Assembly: GCF_018070025.1 (NCBI RefSeq) | Contig: NZ_JAGPYQ010000002.1 | Span: forward strand, 682,001 to 746,000 | Direction of reading: 5' to 3' | From: Streptomyces liliiviolaceus | GTDB lineage: Bacteria > Actinomycetota > Actinomycetes > Streptomycetales > Streptomycetaceae | DNA length: 64,000 bases | In this document: positions 17,495 to 23,560 of the stretch, piece after piece | Position numbering within the stretch: position 1 is the first letter of the stretch | Layout of the letters: each line of letters starts with the position of its first letter | Translations under genes and position numbers: made by a program | The notes under the pieces: generated by a model | What the model was told of the DNA's origin: nothing | Database searches by the model: none | Seen by the model: the letters and a program-made list of their open reading frames with translations, nothing else

Positions 17495-18558
17495 TTCTTG
17501 TCGAGTACGTCGACGTAGGCGTCGATCGCCTGCGTGCAGGAACGCGGGCCGCCGGCGCCCCACACCCGTGCCGGGAACGCGTGCGCGCGGCCTTCCTTGA
17601 CGGCCGGCATGGACTTCCAGAGCGGGTTCTTCTCCAGGGCGGCGACGTATCCGCCGGCGCCCTCGTCGTTGGCGTAGAAGAGGTTGGCGTCGCCCACGGA
17701 GGTGAGTCCCTCGACGTCGGTCTGCGCCAGGCCGTAGGACTTGTCGACGCCCCCGTCGCCGTGGGCCTTGTTGACGTCGGCGGTCCACGCGGGGTTCATG
17801 CCGAGCTCCTTGCCTATCTCGGTGAACAGGGCGCCGTCGCTGTACGGGCGGACCGTGAGGTTGCCTCCCTCCAGCCAGCCGTCGAAGAACAGGAAGTCCT
17901 TGGTCGGCAGGTCGGCGTCGGTGACCTGCTTCTTCGCCGTCGCGAGGTGGTCGTCGAACTCCTTGAGGACCTGGTCGGCCCGCTCGGTGCGGCCCGTCGC
18001 CTCGCCGATCATGCTGAACACGTCGCGCATGTTCCCGATCGGGTCCTTCGGGTACGCGCCGCGCGTGGCCATCACGGGGACGCCGCGCTTCTCCAGCTTC
18101 TTGAGGGTCTCGTCGTCGGCGTCGAACGCCTCCACGACGATGAGGTCGGGCTTCGCCGCGTAGAGGGTGTCGAGGTCGGGCTCCTCACGGGTGCCGATGT
18201 CGGTCACGCCGCTGGGCAGCTTCTCGGCGCTGACCCAGGTGCTGTACCCCTTCGCGTCGGAGACCGCGGTGGGGGTGACGCACAGGGTGAGCGCGTCCTC
18301 GACCTGCTGCCATTCCAGGACCGCGATCCGCTTGGCGGGCTTGTCGAGCTTCACCTGCCGGCCGACGCCGTCCTTGAAGGAGACCGGCTTCGTCGAGGTG
18401 GCCGTGGTGTCGTCGGCACAGCTCTGCGACGCGGGCGACGCGCTCGCGCTGCTGCCTGCGTCGGCCTTGTCGTCGACGTCGGTCGTGCCGCAGGCCGTTG
18501 CGGCGAGGACGATGAGTCCGGTGGAGGCCGATGCCGCCAGGCGACGGGCACGGTTCAT
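17491..18558 (-). CDS. Iron-siderophore ABC transporter substrate-binding lipoprotein
   Basis: The 355-aa protein starts at the ATG at 18558 after an AGAGGA ribosome site. Its signal peptide ends in LAATAC with the lipidation cysteine at C23, followed by a Ser/Asp-rich tether. The rest is a class III helical-backbone binding protein of the FecB/FhuD type (RIAVLEWQQVEDALTL, YAAKPDLIVVEAFDAD, GDANLFYANDEGAGG). It should capture a ferric siderophore outside the membrane and pass it to the fused permease. An open frame continues 36 codons upstream, but those codons only read through the short tandem repeats in the leader. Confidence 0.92.
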   Translation of the reverse strand: MNRARRLAASASTGLIVLAATACGTTDVDDKADAGSSASASPASQSCADDTTATSTKPVSFKDGVGRQVKLDKPAKRIAVLEWQQVEDALTLCVTPTAVSDAKGYSTWVSAEKLPSGVTDIGTREEPDLDTLYAAKPDLIVVEAFDADDETLKKLEKRGVPVMATRGAYPKDPIGNMRDVFSMIGEATGRTERADQVLKEFDDHLATAKKQVTDADLPTKDFLFFDGWLEGGNLTVRPYSDGALFTEIGKELGMNPAWTADVNKAHGDGGVDKSYGLAQTDVEGLTSVGDANLFYANDEGAGGYVAALEKNPLWKSMPAVKEGRAHAFPARVWGAGGPRSCTQAIDAYVDVLDKK

Positions 18559-18569
18559 GAGGGGTCCTC

Positions 18570-18651
18570 TTTCTGGTTGTTCGCGACGGGTTTCTTGTCG
18601 CTTGCGACGGATTTCTTGTTGCTCGCGACGGTTTCTTGTCGTTCGCGGCGG
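18570..18651. repeat. Four tandem 20-21 bp hairpin-forming repeats in the lipoprotein leader
   Basis: On the plus strand, four units of the type TTTCTTGTCGCTTGCGACGG follow each other at about 18570, 18591, 18612 and 18632. Each unit has an internal small palindrome (GTCGC-TT-GCGAC in the best unit). They lie 12-93 bp upstream of the lipoprotein start, in its probable 5' untranslated region. Their role is unknown. Binding sites or an RNA structure are possible. Confidence 0.75.
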
Positions 18652-18770
18652 GGCGCGTCGCGGCATGGATGTGCCGCGACGCGAGGAGGCGTACCGCGCG
18701 GTACGGCGTGCGGTGCGGCGGCGGACGTGCCGCCGTGATGGGCTGTCCTACAGGAGTTCAGGCGACGGGC

Positions 18771-19634
18771 TCAGGCGGGATGGCGGCCGAGCGGGTCGAT
18801 ACGGAGACGGCCGGTGCGGGGGTCGACGCCGACCTCGACCCGGATGTCGTAGACCTCGCCGATGTTCTCGGCGGTGAGGACGTCGGCGGGTTTGCCCGCC
18901 GCGTGGACGCGGCCGGAGCGCATCAGGACCAGCGTGTCCGCGACGCGGGACGCCTGGTCGAGGTCGTGCAGGACGACCCCGACCGCGATGCCGTGCTCCT
19001 CGACGAGATCGCGGATCAGGTCGAGGGTCTCGATCTGATAGCGCAGGTCCAGGTGGTTGGTCGGTTCGTCGAGCAGCACCACGCCGGTGTCCTGGGCCAG
19101 GCAGGCGGCGAGCCAGACCCGCTGCATCTCCCCGCCGGAGAGTTCCCCGACCGGCCGGCCCGCCATCTCCCGTACGCCGGTGACGCCCATGGCGTGGTCG
19201 ATGGCGTCGCGGTCCTCGGCGGTCGGTCCGGCGAAGCCGCGCCGGTACGGGTGCCGCCCGAACGCGACGACCTCCGAGACCGTCAGGCCCTGGGGCGCGG
19301 GCCGCGACTGCGAGAACAGCGTGACCTCGCGGGCGAACCGGCGGGCGCTGAGCAGGGCCGCGTCACGCTCGTGCTCCCCGTCGGGGGCGCCGAGCGTCAG
19401 CAGGCCGCCGTCCATGCGGTGCAGTCGGGAGAGGGCGCGCAGCAGCGTGGACTTCCCGCTCCCGTTCGGCCCCACCAGGGCGGTGGCGCGGCCGGGTGCC
19501 AGGGACAGCGAGACACCGTGGACGACCGGTGTGCCGCCGTACCGCAGGACCAGGTCGTGCCCGTTGAGGGCGGCCACCGGCAGGGCGGGGTCGGCCACGG
19601 GACGACCGGCGCGCCGGAGGGGGCTTGTGAACAT
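18771..19634 (-). CDS. Siderophore ABC transporter ATP-binding protein (FecE/FhuC type)
   Basis: The 287-aa protein has Walker A GPNGSGKST at residues 55-63, the ABC signature LSGGEMQR at 165-172 and Walker B VVLLDEPTNHLD from 185. This fits the iron-siderophore ATPase group. It probably powers the fused permease encoded downstream, from which it is separated by a 212-bp gap with the tandem repeats and two small hairpins (18690-18705, 18717-18734). It therefore has its own transcript end and the uptake operon has its own leader. An iron-box-like site lies about 65-80 bp upstream of its start. Confidence 0.92.
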   Translation of the reverse strand: MFTSPLRRAGRPVADPALPVAALNGHDLVLRYGGTPVVHGVSLSLAPGRATALVGPNGSGKSTLLRALSRLHRMDGGLLTLGAPDGEHERDAALLSARRFAREVTLFSQSRPAPQGLTVSEVVAFGRHPYRRGFAGPTAEDRDAIDHAMGVTGVREMAGRPVGELSGGEMQRVWLAACLAQDTGVVLLDEPTNHLDLRYQIETLDLIRDLVEEHGIAVGVVLHDLDQASRVADTLVLMRSGRVHAAGKPADVLTAENIGEVYDIRVEVGVDPRTGRLRIDPLGRHPA

Positions 19635-19697
19635 CAGTGGGTCCGGACGCTCGGAGAGGCAGGGGATACGGCAGTGCCCCGTCCGGCGTTCACCGAA

Positions 19698-19712
19698 CTA
19701 AGGGTTGCCTAA
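19698..19712 (-). promoter_or_regulatory. Possible iron box (DmdR/IdeR-type operator)
   Basis: CTAAGGGTTGCCTAA, read on the minus strand as TTAGGCAACCCTTAG, resembles part of the DmdR/IdeR iron box (TTAGG...CCTAA halves). It is placed in the promoter region of the siderophore ATPase gene. The match is partial, so this is a candidate only. Confidence 0.45.
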
Positions 19713-19749
19713 CTCCGAGAAGAGTATGTTCCGCTTCCGATGTCGGCAA

Positions 19750-20652
19750 TCAGGAGTTTTGGACAGCCGGTACGGGATTCCGGACACCTCCGGCAGGGCC
19801 GGGAGTTCCGTGGGCCGTGCCGAAGAACGCGCCCGGTGTGGTGCCCATGACCCGCCGGAACGAGGCGATGAAGGTGCTGGGCTGGGCGTAGCCGAGCGTC
19901 TCGGAGACGGTCGTCACGTCGAACCCCTCGGCGAGGAGCGTCAGCGCCCGGTGGACGCGCAGCACCTGTCGCCACTGCGCGAAGGACAGACCTGTCGCCT
20001 GGCGGAACGCGCGGGTGATCGTGCGGTCGCTGATCCCCAGACAGCGCGCCCAATCCTCCAGGGAGCGGTGGTCGGCGGGATCGTCCAGCAGGGCTTCGGC
20101 GATCGCGTCGATCCGCGCGTCGCCGGGCAGTTGCAGCGCGAACCGGGGTTCCGAGGGCTGGAGCACGTCGAACACGACCGCCTCGGCGCGCTCCCTGGCC
20201 GCCGTGTCGAGATCCGTGCGGGACAGATGGGTGAGCAGCGACTCCAGCAACGGCGTCATCGCGATCGCCGTCGGCTCCTCGACCGCGAAGGCGGAGGCGA
20301 ACGCGAGCGGCGCGCGGTCGGGGGCGAAGAAGGCCTCGTAGAACTTCGCGCCCGCGGTGGCCCGGCCGCCGTGCACCACTCCGGCGGGCATCCACAGCCC
20401 GTGCCCCTCGGACACGGTGAAGACGCGGTCCGCCACCCGGGACGTCAGCGTGCCGCCGCGGACCCAGACGAGTTCGTGCCGGGGGTGTGCGTGGGGCGCC
20501 CACTCGGTGGGGACGCTGGGCACCTGCAGTCCGGCGATGATGGCGAAAGGAGCCACCGCCTGCTCCGGGAACGGCGGGACCCGGAGCACCACGGTGCCCG
20601 CCTCGCGCCGCCACATCCCGGGGCTCGCGTCACCACGGGACGATCGGACCAT
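19750..20652 (-). CDS. AraC-family regulator with N-terminal cupin domain
   Basis: The 300-aa product (start MVRSSRGDASPG at 20652) has a cupin-like sensor domain (HAHPRHELVWVRGGTLTSRV, HGLWMPAGVVHGG). A C-terminal AraC double helix-turn-helix follows at about residues 200-285 (SLEDWARCLGISDRTITRAF, then TTVSETLGYAQPSTFIASFR). It lies on the same strand upstream of the siderophore ATPase with about 115 bp between. Regulation of the uptake locus is a fair guess from position. The start was chosen because upstream codons run into GC-rich repeat sequence. Confidence 0.88.
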   Translation of the reverse strand: MVRSSRGDASPGMWRREAGTVVLRVPPFPEQAVAPFAIIAGLQVPSVPTEWAPHAHPRHELVWVRGGTLTSRVADRVFTVSEGHGLWMPAGVVHGGRATAGAKFYEAFFAPDRAPLAFASAFAVEEPTAIAMTPLLESLLTHLSRTDLDTAARERAEAVVFDVLQPSEPRFALQLPGDARIDAIAEALLDDPADHRSLEDWARCLGISDRTITRAFRQATGLSFAQWRQVLRVHRALTLLAEGFDVTTVSETLGYAQPSTFIASFRRVMGTTPGAFFGTAHGTPGPAGGVRNPVPAVQNS

Positions 20653-20673
20653 GCGGCCGAGTCTATCCGCGGC

Positions 20674-20788
20674 CCGCGGCGGCGCCCCGCGCACGTCCCG
20701 TGGCCGCCCCGCGCACATCACGTGGCCGTCCCGTGCGCGTGCATCCCGTGGCCGTCCCGTAGCCCGCGACGGCGCCCCGCGCACGTCC
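20674..20788. repeat. Degenerate GC-rich direct repeats between the SDR and AraC genes
   Basis: GGCGCCCCGCGCACGTCC occurs at the start and, about 91 bp later, at the end of this stretch. In between are related units such as CCCGTGGCCGTCCCGT (two copies) and CCGCGCACATCACGTGG. No gene is seen. The block separates the SDR stop from the AraC start and may be structural or a set of binding sites. Confidence 0.5.
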
Positions 20789-20792
20789 GGCC

Positions 20793-21707
20793 TCAGCGGC
20801 GGAAGCCGCCCTCCGAGTCGATGACCTGGCCGGTGATCCACCGGGCCTCGTCCGTGGCGAGCCAGGCGATGAGGCGGGCCGGGTCGTCAGGCATGCCCCA
20901 GCGTCCGGCCGGGAACATCGAGGCGACGGCCCCGTACGCCTCCCCGGTCAGGTAGCCGGTGTCGACCGGACCCGGATTGACGGTGTTCACCGTGACGGCG
21001 TGCTCGGCGAGCGTGGTCGCCAGGGAGCGGGTGACCGAGGCGAGGGCGCCCTTCTGCAGGGCGTACGCGATCTCTCCCGGCATGCCGCCCGCGATGTCCT
21101 GACCGGAGGTCATCATCATGACGCGCCCGCCCGGGGCGCCCGCCGGCACCATGGCACGCAGCCGGGCGTACGCCTGGACGAGCAGGATCACCGACCGGGT
21201 GTCGACGGCCCAGTGCGCGTCGAGCATCGCCGCGTCGATCGCGTCGAGCGGCCCGTCCGAACCGCTGAGCGCGTGGTTGGCGACGAGGATGTCGATCCGC
21301 CCGCCGAGCGCGTCGGCCGCTCGGGCGATCAGTTCGGCCGGGGCGCCCGGCCCGGAGAGGTCGCCCGGCCCGTGGACGACCCGGGCGCCGGGGTCACCGA
21401 GCGCTTCGCGCACTCCGGCGGCCACCGCCTCCGGACGGTCCGCGCCCCAGGGCATCGCGGCGTCGTGCGGCACGTGGTGGTGCAGATAGACGCTCGCTCC
21501 GTACGCGGCCAGGCGCCGGGCCACGGCGTAGCCGATCCCCGCGCGGCGGCCGGCCCCGGTGACGAGAGCGGTACGCCCGCGCAGCGGCAGCGGCTCGCGG
21601 CGCAGGTCTTCGACCGCGGGCGCGAGTTCCTCGGCCGCGGGCGCGGCTTCTTCGACCGCCGGCGCGAGTTCTTCGGATGTCGGTGCGGAGGGCGGGAGTT
21701 GAGGCAT
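20793..21707 (-). CDS. Short-chain dehydrogenase/reductase
   Basis: The 304-aa protein has the SDR cofactor loop TGAGRRAGIG at residues 50-59 and the catalytic set S201, Y215 and K219 (in MMTSGQDIAG and YALQK). It is an NAD(P)-dependent oxidoreductase of unknown substrate. Residues about 11-35 form an odd low-complexity repeat (EELAPAVEE, EELAPAVED) before the domain, caused by a short tandem DNA repeat at about 21612-21675. The start at 21707 precedes this repeat. A later start nearer residue 35 cannot be ruled out. Confidence 0.9.
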   Translation of the reverse strand: MPQLPPSAPTSEELAPAVEEAAPAAEELAPAVEDLRREPLPLRGRTALVTGAGRRAGIGYAVARRLAAYGASVYLHHHVPHDAAMPWGADRPEAVAAGVREALGDPGARVVHGPGDLSGPGAPAELIARAADALGGRIDILVANHALSGSDGPLDAIDAAMLDAHWAVDTRSVILLVQAYARLRAMVPAGAPGGRVMMMTSGQDIAGGMPGEIAYALQKGALASVTRSLATTLAEHAVTVNTVNPGPVDTGYLTGEAYGAVASMFPAGRWGMPDDPARLIAWLATDEARWITGQVIDSEGGFRR

Positions 21708-21813
21708 GGCGGACCATGATGGGCGGCGGACGGACCGCGCGCACGTCATTTTCCGCGCCGGGGCCCATCGGCCGGTTCACCGGCCGCGCCCACCACCCTC
21801 GATCAGCCCGCGA

Positions 21814-22347
21814 TCAGCGCTGCAGCAGCCGCAGTTGGACGAGTCCGATCCATGTCTCCGGGCCCGGTTCGGCGTGCGCCGCGCGGACCGCGTACCGGCC
21901 CGGTTCGAGGGCGATCCGCAGATGCCCCTCCCTCGTGGCCCCGCCTCCCGGCCACGCCGCGTCGAACAGCACGACGGCCCCGGGGACCTGCCAGTGCACC
22001 TCGCGCCCCCACGTCGCGCCGGCGAGCGCGTCCGGCACCCCGGCCAGCAGCTCGCGCTCCGAGTCGCCCGCGGACCACCGTACGAACGTGCCGTGTTCGG
22101 GCAGGTAGGCGGTGGCGGCCGGTTCGTCGCCGAGGACGAGGGCCGTGGTGTTGCCGACGGGCAGCAGACCGATCAGGCCCTCCACCTCGCACGCCCGGTC
22201 GTAGTCGGAGGCCAGCTCGTCGCCGTCGGCCCCCGTCCAGAACGGCAGCACCACTTCCGGGATCGCTATGAGCGGCCCACCGCCGGACTCGACCCACTCC
22301 ACCTGTTCGACCCGCTCGACCGAACCGGGGTCCGCATAACTCGCCAT
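21814..22347 (-). CDS. Imm21-family immunity-like protein
   Basis: The 177-aa protein carries segments I recognise from the Imm21 family (WVESGGGPLIAIPEVVLPFW, GLLPVGNTTALVLGDEPA, VVLFDAAWPGG, GRYAVRAAHAEPGPETWIGL). Imm21 proteins were defined as predicted immunity proteins in polymorphic-toxin loci. No toxin gene is adjacent here, so it is an orphan. In Streptomyces such orphans are common and their function is unproven. Signal peptide and membrane segments are absent. Confidence 0.75.
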   Translation of the reverse strand: MASYADPGSVERVEQVEWVESGGGPLIAIPEVVLPFWTGADGDELASDYDRACEVEGLIGLLPVGNTTALVLGDEPAATAYLPEHGTFVRWSAGDSERELLAGVPDALAGATWGREVHWQVPGAVVLFDAAWPGGGATREGHLRIALEPGRYAVRAAHAEPGPETWIGLVQLRLLQR

Positions 22348-22435
22348 GGGCAGAAACTACACGCCCGGACGGACCGTAATTGACGATTCCTTTGCCCGGC
22401 GGCCGAGCTGATACGCGACTGAGTCCGTACGCCCC

Positions 22436-22972
22436 TCAGCAACCGCAGTCCGCGGCCCCGACCGGTGCCGTCAACGGGTCCGCGGCACGCCGCTCGCGCC
22501 CCTCCCAGGTCTCGAACTCGAAGCCCTCGCGCACCCAGTACTCGAACCCGCCGAGCATCTCCTTGACCTGGTAACCGAGTTCGGCGAGGGCGAGGGCGGC
22601 GCGGGTCGCGCCGTCGCAGCCGGGGCCCCAGCAGTAGGTGACGACCGGGACCGCACGGTCCAGGAGTTGCCCGGCCTGTTCGGGGATCAGGGCGGTGGGC
22701 AGATGGATCGCGCCGGGTACATGCCCCTGGTCCCAGGACTCCGTGGAGCGGGAGTCGACGACGACGAAACCGGGGTCACCGTCGCGGTCACGGTCGCTGT
22801 CGCCGCCGTCGGCCGCCAGCGCGGCGGCGACGTCGGACACGTCGGCGTGGAAGGCGAGACTCGCCGAGAAGTGGGCGACGGCCGCCGCGGGCGATGCGGG
22901 GGCGACGCGCAGTACGGGGTTACGGGTGCTCAGGGCATTCCGGGTGTTCCGGGTGACGGCGCTGCTCTTCAT
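22436..22972 (-). CDS. Rhodanese-domain sulfurtransferase
   Basis: The 178-aa single-domain rhodanese has DSRSTESWDQGHVPGAIHLP at residues 73-92 and an active-site loop starting at C114 (TYCWGPGCDG). The loop carries a second cysteine, C119, and the protein ends in ADCGC. It probably moves a sulfane sulfur or senses persulfide. It is divergent from an Lrp/AsnC-type regulator whose start lies 94 bp away, and this regulator is the likely controller. An Asp/Arg-rich insert (about residues 56-67) precedes the core. Confidence 0.88.
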   Translation of the reverse strand: MKSSAVTRNTRNALSTRNPVLRVAPASPAAAVAHFSASLAFHADVSDVAAALAADGGDSDRDRDGDPGFVVVDSRSTESWDQGHVPGAIHLPTALIPEQAGQLLDRAVPVVTYCWGPGCDGATRAALALAELGYQVKEMLGGFEYWVREGFEFETWEGRERRAADPLTAPVGAADCGC

Positions 22973-23066
22973 GCCCCGAATCTACGACCGGTGACACCTC
23001 TCCCAGAAGGTACGATCCCCGGCCCCGGGCTTGATCGGCCGGGGATTCCCCTGCTATTCCTCGGTC

Positions 23067-23513
23067 ATGACCGCGTATTCCCCGGACGCCACCGACTGGC
23101 GCATTCTCGAAGTCCTACAGCGCGAGGGCCGCACCGGTTTCGCCGAGCTGGCCCGGGCCGTCTCCATGTCCGCGAGCGCGGTCACCGAGCGGGTGCGGCG
23201 CCTGGAGGAGGCGGGCGTCATCCAGGGGTACGCGGCGGTGGTGGACCCGGAGAGCCTCGGCCTGCCGATTCTCGCCTTCGTGCGGCTGCGCTACCCGAAC
23301 GGAAACTACAAGCCGTTCCACGACCTGATCGCGGCCACCCCCGAGATCCTGGAGGCGCACCACGTCACGGGCGACGACTGCTTCGTGATCAAGGTCGCGA
23401 CCCGTTCGATGAGCCACCTTGAGGAGGTCTCGGGCCGGATCGGCACACTCGGCTCGGTGACGACGAGCGTCGTGTACTCGTCGCCCCTGCCGCGGCGCCC
23501 TCTCGGCCGCTGA
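23067..23513 (+). CDS. Lrp/AsnC-family regulator next to the rhodanese gene
   Basis: The 148-aa protein begins at the ATG at 23067 (MTAYSPDATDW). It has an AsnC helix-turn-helix (FAELARAVSMSASAVTERVR) and a RAM effector domain (HVTGDDCFVIKVATRSMSHL). It is divergent from the rhodanese gene and convergent with sbcC. There is no strong ribosome site before the ATG. The 12 upstream codons in frame lack coding character. The effector ligand is unknown. Confidence 0.9.
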   Translation: MTAYSPDATDWRILEVLQREGRTGFAELARAVSMSASAVTERVRRLEEAGVIQGYAAVVDPESLGLPILAFVRLRYPNGNYKPFHDLIAATPEILEAHHVTGDDCFVIKVATRSMSHLEEVSGRIGTLGSVTTSVVYSSPLPRRPLGR

Positions 23514-23560
23514 GCCCTCGAACGGCCGCAACAGCGACAGCCGCCCGACGGCCGCGTACC

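Noticed and set aside
18559..18666. N-terminal extension of the siderophore-binding protein
   Set aside because: The extra 36 codons only translate the tandem repeats. The ATG at 18558 has a ribosome site and begins a proper lipoprotein signal.
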